DNA of 64,000 nt from Candidatus Butyricimonas faecavium (GTDB lineage: Bacteria > Bacteroidota > Bacteroidia > Bacteroidales > Marinifilaceae): positions 62,001 through 126,000 of the forward strand of contig CALUKD010000001.1 of NCBI GenBank assembly GCA_944321125.1, read 5' to 3'. Positions 53,752 through 63,984 of this stretch are shown in pieces (the first letter of the stretch is position 1; every line of letters begins with the position of its first letter). The notes under the pieces were generated by a model. It was not told the origin of the DNA. It saw nothing but the letters and a program-made list of their open reading frames with translations, and did not search any database. Position numbers and translations under genes: made by a program.

Positions 53752-55044
53752 TCATTTCACCGTAATCAAGAAATAATTCTTTTTCCCGCTTTGTAAAAGA
53801 ATAAACTTACCGTCAATCAAATATTCTGAAGTCACTATCAAATCTTGATCCTGTACTTTCTCTTTATTTATACTGATCGCATTTCCTTTCAACGCACGTC
53901 GTGCCTCTCCTTTTGAAGACATCATAGAAGTTTTCTCAGCCATCAAATCCACGATATGGATTCCGGTCTCTAAATCAGTTCGTGCAATGTCAAATTGAGG
54001 CACCCCTTCAAAAACAGATAATAACGTATCTTCATCCAAACGCTTCAGCACATCGGATGTCGCATTACCGAAAAGAATCTGTGAAGCTTCCAAAGCAGAA
54101 TTATAAGCTTCTTCCCCGTGAATCAAACAAGTCACTTCTTTCGCCAATACTTTCTGCAATTTTCTCAAATGCGGAGCTTCTTGATGTTCTGCAATCAAGG
54201 TATCAATCTCTGCCGGTGGCAGTATCGTGAAAATCTTGATATACCGAGCTGCATCTTCATCTGTACTGTTCAACCAGAATTGGTAGAACTTATATGGAGA
54301 AGTTCGCTGCGGGTCTAACCACACGTTACCCGACTCTGTTTTCCCAAATTTTTTACCGTCACTCTTAGTCATCAAGGGCCAAGTCAAACCATAAGCTTCT
54401 CCGCCATCTTTCCGGCGAATCAGCTCTCCTCCCGTGGTGATATTTCCCCATTGATCTGACCCTCCCATTTGCAACAGGCAGTTATAATTACGACGTAAAT
54501 ACAAGAAATCATAACCTTGCACCAACTGATAAGTAAACTCCGTGAACGACATCCCGTTAGTAGAATCGGCACTCAACCGTTTTTTCACAGAATCTTTCGA
54601 CATCATGTAATTTACTGTAATATGTTTTCCTACTTCTCGAATAAAATCAAGAAAAGAGAAATTTTTCATCCAGTCATAATTATTCACCATGATCGCCGCA
54701 TTCGACTCGCTCGAATTGAAATCAATAAACTTGGACAACTGGGCTTTAATCCCCGCCATGTTCTTCTGAATGGTATCCTCGTCCAACAAATTCCGTTCTA
54801 AGGATTTACCGCTGGGATCTCCAATCATACCCGTTGCTCCTCCAATCACGAAAATCGGCTTATGTCCCGCCATCTGCAAATGTTTCATCATCATAACCGA
54901 CACGAGATGACCGATATGCAATGAATCAGCCGTCGGATCAATTCCAACATAAGCTGTCGTTTGCTCTTTTGCTAATTGTTCTTCGGTTCCCGGCATGATA
55001 TTATGGATCATCCCTCTCCATCTTAGTTCTTCAACAAAATTCAT
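53752..55044 (-). CDS. tyrS: tyrosyl-tRNA synthetase
   Basis: Charges tRNA-Tyr. 430 residues, bacterial TyrRS type: class-I HIGH box as [38 protein letters not shown], the KMSKS equivalent [13 protein letters not shown], and a C-terminal S4-like RNA-binding domain ([17 protein letters not shown]). Full length; ATG at 55044. Confidence 0.97.
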   Translation of the reverse strand: MNFVEELRWRGMIHNIMPGTEEQLAKEQTTAYVGIDPTADSLHIGHLVSVMMMKHLQMAGHKPIFVIGGATGMIGDPSGKSLERNLLDEDTIQKNMAGIKAQLSKFIDFNSSESNAAIMVNNYDWMKNFSFLDFIREVGKHITVNYMMSKDSVKKRLSADSTNGMSFTEFTYQLVQGYDFLYLRRNYNCLLQMGGSDQWGNITTGGELIRRKDGGEAYGLTWPLMTKSDGKKFGKTESGNVWLDPQRTSPYKFYQFWLNSTDEDAARYIKIFTILPPAEIDTLIAEHQEAPHLRKLQKVLAKEVTCLIHGEEAYNSALEASQILFGNATSDVLKRLDEDTLLSVFEGVPQFDIARTDLETGIHIVDLMAEKTSMMSSKGEARRALKGNAISINKEKVQDQDLIVTSEYLIDGKFILLQSGKKNYFLITVK

Positions 55045-55131
55045 CGATTCTTAATTTTTTAATTCGCCTTTGGCGAGTTATAGGTTAATAAGTTACGAGT
55101 TTTTCAACTCTTATCTTCTCGTTTTTAACTT

Positions 55132-55629
55132 TCATTTTATCACACTTTCGTAAACGCCATTTGCAAAGTTAACAAAAGGTTTGTACAACAAGCTATCGCC
55201 TTTCGTTTTTGCCGAAATAAAATCATAACGAACGTCCAAAGCATTCACGATAAAAAGCACCACGCATACCACGATAGCAGCTTTCAACACGCCCAGCACA
55301 ATTCCAAATAACTTGTTAAACAGCCCCAATGAAACCATATCAATCAACTTGGTCAACAATTTCCCAAGCAGATGCATCACGATAATAACCAATAGAAATG
55401 TCACGGCAAAAGCGACGTAATAGGCATACGATTCCGGCAGAGCCACGAAATCTTTCAAAAAAACCTCCACATTCACGGCATACCTTAACGAGATAAAAAC
55501 TCCTAATACCAACGCAAACAAGGTTGACATCTCAACAATCAACCCCTGAGTAAACCCTTTATAAGCTCCGTATACCAACGGCAGCAATATAATCACATCA
55601 ATATAATTCACCGCTAATTCATTAATCAC
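55132..55629 (-). CDS. cvpA: CvpA-family inner-membrane protein
   Basis: 165 residues with four hydrophobic helices and the CvpA N-terminal pattern NYIDVIILLPLVYGAYKGFTQGLI. Family members are linked to colicin V production and envelope stress in Proteobacteria; the role in Bacteroidota is undefined. It is upstream of tyrS on the same strand, with 87 bp of AT-rich sequence between them. Confidence 0.85.
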   Translation of the reverse strand: MINELAVNYIDVIILLPLVYGAYKGFTQGLIVEMSTLFALVLGVFISLRYAVNVEVFLKDFVALPESYAYYVAFAVTFLLVIIVMHLLGKLLTKLIDMVSLGLFNKLFGIVLGVLKAAIVVCVVLFIVNALDVRYDFISAKTKGDSLLYKPFVNFANGVYESVIK

Positions 55630-55699
55630 TTTATTCAGATTTCAAAGATAAGCAATTGTCCGCGTTTTTGTACAAATTCAAAACAAAATATAAAAAACT

Positions 55700-55724
55700 C
55701 ACGCCAGGGATTTTCCGGCGTGAA
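55700..55724 (-). terminator. terminator after the kelch lipoprotein gene
   Basis: On minus, TCACGCC (55724-55718) pairs with GGCGTGA (55706-55700), extended by a CC/GG pair across a bulge, followed by GTTTTTTATATT. Confidence 0.65.
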
Positions 55725-55755
55725 CAAAATCTTTACTAACTTTTACATACTCAAC

Positions 55756-56790
55756 TTATCGCTTGAATTTCCAAAGAGTCCAATACTTCCCGAGGTCACG
55801 ATCAACGGTCACGAACCCTTCCTTTCCGTCAAGAGTAAAACCCACCCCCTTTACTGTCGGTTCCGGTAAATAAGCTACTTCTTGCCATTTCTCCTTTCTT
55901 GGATTGAATTCCATAACAGATGCCAACGGTCGATTATACTTATTCGCCCCGGACACAATATATGCATAGTCTTTTCCTCCCCGATTCAACACGAAACAAG
56001 AAGCGTGAATTCGACGAATATCGGACATTCCCTCCTCACCATCAAACGGTCCCAAAGGTTCCCATTGATCTGAACCGGGCGATAATTTTAACATACCTAC
56101 AAACAAATAATAATTCATCTTATCACCCTCTAGAGGTTCCAACAAACGCCCTCCTGTACACATGTAAGCACATCCATCGGCAACAAAAGCTACCGCCCCG
56201 TAAACAACATGACGTTCGGCAATACTTGTAAACTTTTTCCATCCCTTTTCCGGCTCAAAAGTATAAAAATCACTCAAACTCTCACGCTCGTACCTTCCCG
56301 TCCCGACATATGCCGTATTCCCCAAACAAAAAGCAACTGCATTACTTCGAGCTCCTCCCGGAAAAGGAAAAGACAAAAGCTCAGGTTCCCAACAACGTTT
56401 TTCACCATCATACACCCAAAAATCATCATAATATACCTCTTTACCTCCTGCACTTGAATATCCAAGCCCGACATAAGCTTTCGTTCCTATCACGAAAGCC
56501 ACTGCTCCTTTCCGAGCTGCACCGGGAAATCGGTCAACATGAAAATCCCCCTCTCCATTATCCACTCGACTAAACATATTGCCAACACCAACATACACCT
56601 CTCCCCCAATTTTAAAAGAAACACCATCATTAATATATTCTAGGTATTCAGGCAGTACATTTCCCAAGAAAACAGACTCGCCCTCATTTCGCCACTCTCC
56701 TGCCAATGTTGTTTCTACATCATTGTCGCTACAAGAAAATAGACTTGCAATCAAAAATAGAAAACCTATTACAAATTTACATTTCATCAT
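55756..56790 (-). CDS. kelch-repeat (galactose-oxidase-like) lipoprotein
   Basis: 344 residues with a lipoprotein signal (FLFLIASLFSCSDN, Cys about 20). At least five kelch-like blades are visible through repeats such as GAVAFVIGTKAYVGLGY, SNAVAFCLGNTAYVGTGR, GAVAFVADGCAYMCTGG and PLASVMEFNPRKEKWQEV. Probably surface-exposed or periplasmic and binding-only; no catalytic motif was noted. A 57-residue ORF ends 9 bp upstream on the same strand and may be its operon partner. Confidence 0.82.
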   Translation of the reverse strand: MMKCKFVIGFLFLIASLFSCSDNDVETTLAGEWRNEGESVFLGNVLPEYLEYINDGVSFKIGGEVYVGVGNMFSRVDNGEGDFHVDRFPGAARKGAVAFVIGTKAYVGLGYSSAGGKEVYYDDFWVYDGEKRCWEPELLSFPFPGGARSNAVAFCLGNTAYVGTGRYERESLSDFYTFEPEKGWKKFTSIAERHVVYGAVAFVADGCAYMCTGGRLLEPLEGDKMNYYLFVGMLKLSPGSDQWEPLGPFDGEEGMSDIRRIHASCFVLNRGGKDYAYIVSGANKYNRPLASVMEFNPRKEKWQEVAYLPEPTVKGVGFTLDGKEGFVTVDRDLGKYWTLWKFKR

Positions 56791-56799
56791 AAAAACAGA

Positions 56800-56973
56800 T
56801 TAATCCGGTATTATCTCGTTCAACCAATATCCACTTTTACCACCTTCACCATTACCTTGATAAGGTTGAAAATAATACTCGAAAGGAACAGTATTCCTTG
56901 ATTCCATGTAAACACAACAGTGGTGGTAAATATACACCCTAGATACACTAACGTCAGTAATATTTGTCTTCAT
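56800..56973 (-). CDS. small ORF (57 aa) upstream of the kelch lipoprotein gene
   Basis: ATG at 56973-56971, TAA at 56802-56800. It encodes 57 residues with a vicinal Cys pair (YHHCCVYME), aromatic EYYFQPYQG, a Gly-rich NGEGGKSGYW stretch and the end LNEIIPD. There is no signal peptide or membrane helix. I do not recognise it. Support comes from tight spacing (9 bp) to a real gene on the same strand and a composition unlike the surrounding AT-rich DNA. It could be a small secreted or modified peptide, or a gene remnant. Confidence 0.45.
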   Translation of the reverse strand: MKTNITDVSVSRVYIYHHCCVYMESRNTVPFEYYFQPYQGNGEGGKSGYWLNEIIPD

Positions 56974-57534
56974 TGTTACAATTTTAAAATGAAATAAATT
57001 TTGTTACAACAAAGTATTCACGTAATGTTTTTACCTCCTTTCTTACAAACGCTTTTATTGAATAAATTGCCATTCAGAACAAAATTAACGAAAATAGCAG
57101 TTATTTTGACAAAATCATCATAAAAAACATCTTCCTATTTCATGAACTAAAATCAAAAAGTCAACCCCCACAAGGTTTACAAGCTTTTTATCATAGCTCT
57201 AATTTATATTCATTCTATTATAAATAGATGATTCATATCGTACATTGATATATTTACGATGCAGAATAAACATTTTACAAGAATTAATCATGCGGCCATC
57301 ATCGTAAACAAGACAAGACTGCTTATCCTCATAATAAAACAGACGAAATAGATCGTCTTTAACACCTCAAGAAAACCTCCATTTACTTCCCGTGAGAACT
57401 CATCTTCTTTTTAACTTCCACGGATCACTTCATTTTCAGTATCCACACGTCAATTTTCAATTATTTATGCCTTAAACTGACAAATTCTTACTATTTTCGC
57501 ACAATGTTTATGCCAGAATTAAAATTGAAAATTT
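56974..57534. other. intergenic region before aspS
   Basis: No complete gene seen. A minus-strand stretch without stops (57199-57366, 56 codons including the stop) has some coding character but no start codon near its beginning. TATTTTCG about 45 bp before aspS is a poor match to a -7 element. Confidence 0.4.
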
Positions 57535-59283
57535 ATGTATAGAACACATACTTGTGGGCAGCTAAGGATGGAGAACGTAAACGAAAGCGTTTGTCTTAGC
57601 GGATGGGTACAAAAAGTACGGAAACTTGGAGCCATGACCTTCGTGGATCTTCGTGACCGTTACGGAATTACCCAATTGGTAGTCGAGGAATCGGCTCCTG
57701 AAGAAATTAAAGCTAACGTGGCAAAGCTCGGACGTGAATTCGTGATCCAAGTAAAAGGTACGGTGATCGAAAGAGCCAGCAAAAACAATAAAATACCGAC
57801 AGGTGACATCGAAATTATCGTGAAAGAATTGAATGTTCTAAGTGAATCGGAAGTTCCACCTTTCACGATTGAGGACCAAACCGACGGGGGAGATGAAATC
57901 CGAATGAAATATCGTTACTTGGATTTACGTCGCTCTTGCGTTCGCAAGAACCTAGAATTACGCCATCACATGGCACAACTGACCCGAAACTACTTGAGTA
58001 ACTTGAACTTTATCGAGGTAGAGACCCCGGTATTAATCAAAAGTACTCCCGAGGGAGCCCGCGATTTCGTGGTACCTTCCCGCATGAACCAAGGTCAATT
58101 TTACGCCCTGCCGCAAAGTCCGCAGACGTTCAAGCAATTATTGATGGTTTCCGGCTTCGATCGCTATTTCCAAATCGTAAAATGTTTCCGGGATGAGGAC
58201 TTACGGGCTGATCGTCAACCCGAGTTCACTCAAATCGACTGTGAGATGTCATTCGTGGAACAAGAAGACGTGTTGGAGATTTTCGAAGGATTGATCCGTC
58301 ACCTGTTCAAAGAAATTCGCGGTGTTGATATTCCCAAACTGGAGAAAATGACCTGGATGGATGCCATGGAGCAATACGGATGTGATAAACCGGACCTTCG
58401 TTTCGGGATGAAAATCGTGGATTTAACCCTAGTTGCCAAAGGAAAGGATTTCGCCGTGTTCAACGATGCCGAATATATCGGGGCCATCTGCGCACCTAAA
58501 TGCGCCGGATACACTCGTAAACAGCTAGATGAATTGACTGAATTCGTAAAACGCTCACAAATCGGGGCCAAAGGTTTGGTTTACGTGAAATACAACGAGG
58601 ACGGAACATTCAAATCTTCTGTTGACAAATTTTACACGGAAGCCGAATTGAAAGTATGGGCTGAAACTTGTAAAGCAGAACCGGGTGACCTAATCCTGAT
58701 TCTAGTAGGTCCGAAATTCAAAACCCTTCCTCAACTTTGCGAGTTACGCTTGGAAATGGGGAATCGTTTGGGATTACGGGATAAGGATGTCTTCAAACCC
58801 TTGTGGGTAGTAGATTTCCCCTTGTTGGAATGGGACGAGGAAACCCAACGCTTCTACGCCATGCACCATCCGTTCACGTCTCCGAAACCGGAAGATATTC
58901 CATTAATGGATACCGACCCGGGTAAAGTACGAGCCAATGCTTACGACATGGTCATTAACGGCGTGGAAGTCGGTGGTGGTTCTATTCGTATTCACGATTC
59001 GGCATTGCAGTCCAAGATGTTCGATTGCCTAGGTTTCACTCACGAGGCCGCACAAGCTCAGTTTGGATTCCTAATGGGAGCATTCAAATTCGGAGCACCC
59101 CCTCATGGCGGTATCGCATTCGGTTTCGACCGGCTAGCCTCCATGTTCGCTGGCTTGGATTCTATCCGCGACGTGATAGCTTTCCCGAAGAACAATTCCG
59201 GGCGCGACATGATGATCGATTCCCCTTCTGAAATCTCTCCGGAGCAATTCAAAGAACTGGGAATTCAATTGAAAACAAATTAA
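57535..59283 (+). CDS. aspS: aspartyl-tRNA synthetase
   Basis: 582 residues, bacterial class-II AspRS: N-terminal anticodon-binding OB domain ([22 protein letters not shown]), motif 2 [24 protein letters not shown] block (motif as [14 protein letters not shown]), a GAD insertion domain (GQ-free segment around 290-400), and motif 3 GIAFGFDRL. It charges tRNA-Asp; AspRS enzymes of this length discriminate or not depending on the organism's Asn-tRNA route, which cannot be told here. Confidence 0.97.
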   Translation: MYRTHTCGQLRMENVNESVCLSGWVQKVRKLGAMTFVDLRDRYGITQLVVEESAPEEIKANVAKLGREFVIQVKGTVIERASKNNKIPTGDIEIIVKELNVLSESEVPPFTIEDQTDGGDEIRMKYRYLDLRRSCVRKNLELRHHMAQLTRNYLSNLNFIEVETPVLIKSTPEGARDFVVPSRMNQGQFYALPQSPQTFKQLLMVSGFDRYFQIVKCFRDEDLRADRQPEFTQIDCEMSFVEQEDVLEIFEGLIRHLFKEIRGVDIPKLEKMTWMDAMEQYGCDKPDLRFGMKIVDLTLVAKGKDFAVFNDAEYIGAICAPKCAGYTRKQLDELTEFVKRSQIGAKGLVYVKYNEDGTFKSSVDKFYTEAELKVWAETCKAEPGDLILILVGPKFKTLPQLCELRLEMGNRLGLRDKDVFKPLWVVDFPLLEWDEETQRFYAMHHPFTSPKPEDIPLMDTDPGKVRANAYDMVINGVEVGGGSIRIHDSALQSKMFDCLGFTHEAAQAQFGFLMGAFKFGAPPHGGIAFGFDRLASMFAGLDSIRDVIAFPKNNSGRDMMIDSPSEISPEQFKELGIQLKTN

Positions 59284-59375
59284 TTTACGGTTTATGAATT
59301 ACGATTTACGATTACAAAAGCGTTGGCTTGTGGACGAGAAATCTAAAATCATAAATCTTTAAATCTAAAATTAAT
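59283..59375 (+). repeat. copy of the dispersed intergenic repeat
   Basis: Fills the aspS-holB gap: ATTTACGG and ATTACGATTTACGATTA words, the core AAAAGCGTTGGCTTGTGG, then AAATCTAAAATCATAAATC. The core is the best match to the cores at 22309-22340 and, in reverse, 1170-1195. Confidence 0.55.
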
Positions 59376-59378
59376 AAG

Positions 59379-60506
59379 GTGTTTTTTAAAGACGTCATAG
59401 GACACGAAGAGATAAAGCAAAGACTGATTACTTCCCTACAAACGGGAAGAATCAGTCATGCACAACTCTTTTCCGGTGATACAGGAGCGGGATCACTAGC
59501 TCTGGCGTTAGCTTTCACGCAATACCTTTTCTGCACGGGAGACAAACATGAAGATGCCTGTGGGGTCTGCCCCGAGTGCAAAAAGATGCAGAAACTGATC
59601 CACCCGGATTTACACTTTGTCTTTCCCGTGGTAAAATCGGCCAAAATAAAAACACCGATCAGTGATGAGTATATCAACGAATGGCGCAATCTTTTACTCA
59701 AAAGTCCATACATAGACATGGAAGAATGGCTAAAAGCCATGGGGGCTGACGAAAACGCCCAAGCCTTGATATACACGGAAGAAAGCGGGAATATTCTCCG
59801 AAAACTCAACTTGAAATCCTTCGAATCGGACTACAAAGCCATGATCATCTGGCTACCCGAAAAGATGAAAACGGAATGTTCCAATAAACTTTTAAAGATA
59901 TTGGAAGAACCCTATCCCAACACGGTATTCCTGCTAGTTACCGAACACGCAGAGGAAATTATCACCACGATTCTCTCGCGTACCCAGCGGATCAAAGTGC
60001 CCCCTCTGCCCCAAGAAAATATAGCGGAACAACTGATCCGGCAAAAACACCTAGTCCAAGACTCGGCTGATCAAGTCGCCCACGTGGCATCCGGTAGCTG
60101 GTTGAAAGCTCTCCGTACGCTGGACGAGACAGACGAATCTATTTACAACCAAGAAAAATTCGTGCAGATGATGCGTCTTTGCTGGGAGCGGAAGATACTT
60201 CCCGTCAACGAATTTGTTAATGAACTTGCTTCTCTCGGAAGAGAAAAGCAAAAAAGTTTCCTAGCACACTGTATCCGTATGTTACGGGAAAATTTTGTTA
60301 GAAACTTTGGTATTGAAAAAATAGTATACATGACTGAACGGGAGAAAACTTTCTCCACGAAATTCTCTCCCTACGTTCACGAAGGCAATATCATTCCCCT
60401 TTTCGATGAATTCGAACGTGCACATAACGACATCATCCGAAACGGGAACGGAAGAATAATTTTCACGGATCTTTGTATCAAGGTGATGCAAAACATCAGA
60501 CCGTGA
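59379..60506 (+). CDS. holB: DNA polymerase III delta' subunit-like clamp-loader ATPase
   Basis: 375 residues with a GTG start (FFKDVIGHEEIKQRLI). The Walker A region is degenerate (FSGDTGAGSLALAL, lacking the GKT lysine), as expected for delta'. A zinc-binding cluster follows (CxxxxEDACGVCPECKK pattern at about 53-69), and the SRC-equivalent is LSRTQRI. It loads the sliding clamp for replication. It lies ahead of ricT, an arrangement also found in many other bacteria. Confidence 0.9.
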   Translation: MFFKDVIGHEEIKQRLITSLQTGRISHAQLFSGDTGAGSLALALAFTQYLFCTGDKHEDACGVCPECKKMQKLIHPDLHFVFPVVKSAKIKTPISDEYINEWRNLLLKSPYIDMEEWLKAMGADENAQALIYTEESGNILRKLNLKSFESDYKAMIIWLPEKMKTECSNKLLKILEEPYPNTVFLLVTEHAEEIITTILSRTQRIKVPPLPQENIAEQLIRQKHLVQDSADQVAHVASGSWLKALRTLDETDESIYNQEKFVQMMRLCWERKILPVNEFVNELASLGREKQKSFLAHCIRMLRENFVRNFGIEKIVYMTEREKTFSTKFSPYVHEGNIIPLFDEFERAHNDIIRNGNGRIIFTDLCIKVMQNIRP

Positions 60507-60607
60507 GGAATATGAAAAATGAAAAGATATAAACTAAAAATTGAATAATTGAAACCCAATATAAACATCACACCATTTTCAATTTTCAATTTTTCAATTA
60601 ATAAAGT

Positions 60608-62029
60608 ATGAGCGAGATAAACGAAGAAGAAGTACAGAATAACCTTGAAAACAAAAATATAAAGCAACAAGCATCGGTTGTCCCCGTAATTGACCACCGT
60701 TTGTTGGCAGGAAAACTTACGGTTTATAACTGGATGGAAGATACCCCGGAGGGATGTACTCCTTCTGAAATCGTGGAAGTCCGGTTCAAGAATACAAGAA
60801 AAGGGTTTTATTTAAATAACAACAACCTGAAATTGAATATCGGGGACATTGTGGCCGTAGAAGCCGCCCTAGGTCATGACATCGGAATCGTATCCCTCAC
60901 GGGAGAACTCGTGCGAGAACAGATGAGACTGAAAAAAGTTGATTTGGAACGTAATCCTCTGAAAAAAATATACCGCAAGGCAAAACCTCATGATATCGAA
61001 AAATGGCAACAAGCCATTGCCTTGGAACACGACACGATGATCCGGTCACGTGTCATCGCTGCCGATCTCGGACTAGACATGAAGATCGGGGACGTGGAGT
61101 ACCAAGGGGACAAAACAAAAGCCATTTTCTACTATATCGCCAATGACCGCGTGGATTTCCGGAAACTGATCAAGATTCTGGCTGAAACTTTCCACATCCG
61201 GATTGAAATGAAACAGATCGGAGCCCGTCAGGAAGCAGGACGAATCGGAGGGATCGGATCATGCGGACGTAAATTATGCTGCTCCACGTTCATCACGAAC
61301 TTTATTTCCGTTTCCACCTCTGCCGCCCGTTATCAAGACATCTCTTTGAACCCGCAAAAGCTGGCAGGCCAATGTGGCAAGCTGAAATGTTGTCTAAACT
61401 ACGAGGTAGATGCTTATATCGACGAGCAAAAAGATTTCCCGTCCACCAACATCTGGCTGAACACGGGTGAAGGTATGCTTTATCACCAAAAAACAGATAT
61501 TTTTGGTCGCAATATGTCCTACTCTTTCGACAAAGAAGGACGCGGTACATTAATTAAATTACCCGTTACCCGCGTAAAAGAGATCATCGCCATGAATAAA
61601 CGGGGACAAATTCCAGCAAAAGCCATCGATACCGAAAAAGAAGAACAAGTGAATATTGGTTACACGGATGGAGTAGGTGAGGAAAGCTTGAATCGTTTTG
61701 ACGAGAAAAAACAAAATCAAGGCAAACGAAGCCACTCTAGAAATCGTAATAATCGAAAAAATAACCAGAAAGAAAACAACAATACGAATAACGAGAATAA
61801 ACCCAAAGAGAATCCGGGAAACAATACGGGGAACAAGCCTGAAAATAAAAACGAAAACAAGCAAGGTAACAAATCCAAGCACAAATCCGAAAACCGGAAT
61901 AACAACCAACAAGGCAATCGTTCCAACGAGAAACCGACCAATCGCCCGGATGGACCGAAAATATTGCGGAAACAAGACAAAAACAATAAACCGGACAATA
62001 AGGAAAATACTAAACCTGCAGAACAATGA
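60608..62029 (+). CDS. ricT: PSP1-domain protein RicT (YaaT)
   Basis: 473 residues. The PSP1 domain (about 30-300) has the conserved Cys set: GSCGRKLCCSTF and CGKLKCCLNYE. In Bacillus RicT joins RicA and RicF in an iron-sulfur complex affecting RNA processing. The C-terminal tail (about 370-473) is low-complexity, dominated by Asn, Lys, Glu and Gly, and presumably disordered. It overlaps the rhomboid gene by 4 bp (ATGA). Confidence 0.9.
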   Translation: MSEINEEEVQNNLENKNIKQQASVVPVIDHRLLAGKLTVYNWMEDTPEGCTPSEIVEVRFKNTRKGFYLNNNNLKLNIGDIVAVEAALGHDIGIVSLTGELVREQMRLKKVDLERNPLKKIYRKAKPHDIEKWQQAIALEHDTMIRSRVIAADLGLDMKIGDVEYQGDKTKAIFYYIANDRVDFRKLIKILAETFHIRIEMKQIGARQEAGRIGGIGSCGRKLCCSTFITNFISVSTSAARYQDISLNPQKLAGQCGKLKCCLNYEVDAYIDEQKDFPSTNIWLNTGEGMLYHQKTDIFGRNMSYSFDKEGRGTLIKLPVTRVKEIIAMNKRGQIPAKAIDTEKEEQVNIGYTDGVGEESLNRFDEKKQNQGKRSHSRNRNNRKNNQKENNNTNNENKPKENPGNNTGNKPENKNENKQGNKSKHKSENRNNNQQGNRSNEKPTNRPDGPKILRKQDKNNKPDNKENTKPAEQ

Positions 62030-62850
62030 ACAATTATAGACCCTTCGCCGGGATTACCCCGGCTGTAAAGATCATCATCATTATCAATGTACTCGTTTTT
62101 CTGGCCGTTAACATGATTGGTCAGAGGTCGAACGTTGATCTTGTCAATATACTTGGTTTACATTTGCCGCAATCCCAGTATTTCCATATATACCAGTATA
62201 TCACGCATATGTTCACGCAAGAAGGTCTCACTCACCTTTTTTTCAATATGTTCGCCGTGTTCATGTTCGGTCGGATACTAGAATCAGTATGGGGAACCAA
62301 ACGTTTCATTATTTACTATTTCATTACCGGATTAGGTGCTGCAGTTCTCCACTCGCTGGTAAGCTGGTATGGTCTGCACAATATGCAGGAACAATTCTAC
62401 GCTTTCCAGAGTACTCCCGATGCGGGAGTTTTTGCGGAATTTGTCCGTTCTCACGTGAGTAACCCTAGGTTGCTCTCGCAGTTGATGCAATTCGTTGATG
62501 CTTGGAACGCCGCTCCCTCCGGTATTCAGTTTGCCGGACAGGCAGAATATTATATGCAAAGTATCATTCAGGCATACACGAATGTTCCAACCATCGGGGC
62601 TTCCGGTGCCGTTTTCGGCGTATTGCTGGCATTCGGAATGTTGTTCCCGAATACGGAGTTATACCTGATGTTCATCCCGATCCCCATCAAGGCGAAATAT
62701 TTCGTGCTTTTGTACGGTGCCGCCGAATTGTTCTTCGGTTTACAGAATTCAGTAGGTGACAACGTGGCCCATTTTGCCCATTTGGGTGGTATGCTTTTTG
62801 GTTTCTTCCTAATCCTTTACTGGCGAAAACACAGCAAGAAGTTTTACTAG
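62026..62850 (+). CDS. rhomboid intramembrane serine protease, copy 1
   Basis: 274 residues with about six membrane helices. Catalytic Ser in TIGASGAVFGVLLAFG and His in VAHFAHLGGMLFGFF give the Ser-His dyad, and HLFFNMFAVFMFG is the conserved His-Asn segment of an earlier helix. An unusually long extramembrane stretch of about 70 residues (about 108-180) sits between the early helices and the serine helix. Translationally coupled to ricT; copy 2 follows after 13 bp. Confidence 0.92.
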   Translation: MNNYRPFAGITPAVKIIIIINVLVFLAVNMIGQRSNVDLVNILGLHLPQSQYFHIYQYITHMFTQEGLTHLFFNMFAVFMFGRILESVWGTKRFIIYYFITGLGAAVLHSLVSWYGLHNMQEQFYAFQSTPDAGVFAEFVRSHVSNPRLLSQLMQFVDAWNAAPSGIQFAGQAEYYMQSIIQAYTNVPTIGASGAVFGVLLAFGMLFPNTELYLMFIPIPIKAKYFVLLYGAAELFFGLQNSVGDNVAHFAHLGGMLFGFFLILYWRKHSKKFY

Positions 62851-62863
62851 AAAAAGATAGGTT

Positions 62864-63790
62864 ATGTACAACAGGACATATGGATTGAATTTTTCAGGTG
62901 GTATCTGGAATGGAATAAAAAGTTCGTTCAAACAAGGAACGGCACTTACCCGCTTGATCTATATCAATATCGGTGTATTTCTCGCAATCAAGATATTGGA
63001 AGTATTCTTCGTGTTGGCAGGACAACGGGGATTCGAACAACTCCTGTTACCTTATGTGGGGGTTCCCGCACTACCAGAACGTTTGCTTTACACGCCTTGG
63101 ACGATAATCACCTACATGTTCACCCAGTTCGGATTTCTACACCTATTGTTCAACATGCTTTGGCTATACTGGTTCGGTTCTCTCTTTCAAAACACGTTTT
63201 CTAGCCAAAAGCTCACGGGAGTGTACATCCTCGGGGGAATTACCGGAGCAATCATTTACATCGCAGCCTATGCATTGTTTCCCGCTTTCGAGCTAGAACG
63301 TTATCAATCGTGGGCTATTGGAGCCTCGGCATCCGTTATGGCCATCGTGTTCGCCGTATGTACTTACCACCCGAACTACAAGATATATGTGTTTTTGATC
63401 GGGCCAGTGAAACTTATTCATTTGGCAATCTTCACGGCAGTGATAGACCTTCTAAGTATCCCCAACGGTAATGCAGGAGGACATATTGCCCACCTCGGAG
63501 GAGCCCTATTCGGTTATCTTTTCACCCTGTCTTTCCGTCACAATCTAGACTTGACCAAAGGACTTTCATCGCTCTTTACCAAGTTAAGCAACAATCGCCT
63601 GTTCCGGAAGAAAACCATGAAAGTCAAATACAAAAAGAATGTATCAGAGATGAATGATATGGAATATAACGAGTACAAAAAACGAAAAGATGACCGTATC
63701 AACAGTATCTTGGATAAAATCTCCAAACACGGTTATGAAAGTCTAACAAGAGAAGAAAAGGAGATATTGTTCAAATCAAAAAACAATTGA
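62864..63790 (+). CDS. rhomboid-family protease, copy 2 with C-terminal extension
   Basis: 308 residues. HLLFNMLWLYWFG, WAIGASASVMAIVFA (Ser) and GGHIAHLGGALFGYL (His) mark the rhomboid core. After the membrane domain a charged cytoplasmic tail (about 235-308) contains MNDMEYNEYKKRKDDRINSI and GYESLTREEKEIL, a segment common to Bacteroidota rhomboids. The loop insertion of copy 1 is absent, so the two probably have different substrates. Confidence 0.92.
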   Translation: MYNRTYGLNFSGGIWNGIKSSFKQGTALTRLIYINIGVFLAIKILEVFFVLAGQRGFEQLLLPYVGVPALPERLLYTPWTIITYMFTQFGFLHLLFNMLWLYWFGSLFQNTFSSQKLTGVYILGGITGAIIYIAAYALFPAFELERYQSWAIGASASVMAIVFAVCTYHPNYKIYVFLIGPVKLIHLAIFTAVIDLLSIPNGNAGGHIAHLGGALFGYLFTLSFRHNLDLTKGLSSLFTKLSNNRLFRKKTMKVKYKKNVSEMNDMEYNEYKKRKDDRINSILDKISKHGYESLTREEKEILFKSKNN

Positions 63791-63879
63791 AAAATGAAAA
63801 GACTACCTTCTCTAAATCCTCCTTACATAAGAAAGAAAACAAATGCAAGAATACCCTTCGTGCAAACAATGCAATGTAT

Positions 63880-63962
63880 TCTTTTCCTATGCAAGAGGGA
63901 ATTAGAGGGTGTAGTAGAAACATCGGTTTTGTACGGACAGAATCTAAAATCTAAAATTCCTT
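63880..63962 (+). repeat. partial copy of the MITE-like repeat
   Basis: CTATGCAAGAGGGAATTAGAGGG, a GTAGTAGAAAC link, a degenerate core (ATCGGTTTTGTACGGACAG) and AATCTAAAATCTAAAATT. It matches the right arm of the 22128-22358 element in the same order. Confidence 0.5.
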
Positions 63963-63984
63963 GGGTCGGTTATTCAATATTATC

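Noticed and set aside
61559..62026. 155-codon minus-strand frame rich in Phe, Leu and Val
   Set aside because: It is the complement of the Asn/Lys-rich tail of ricT.
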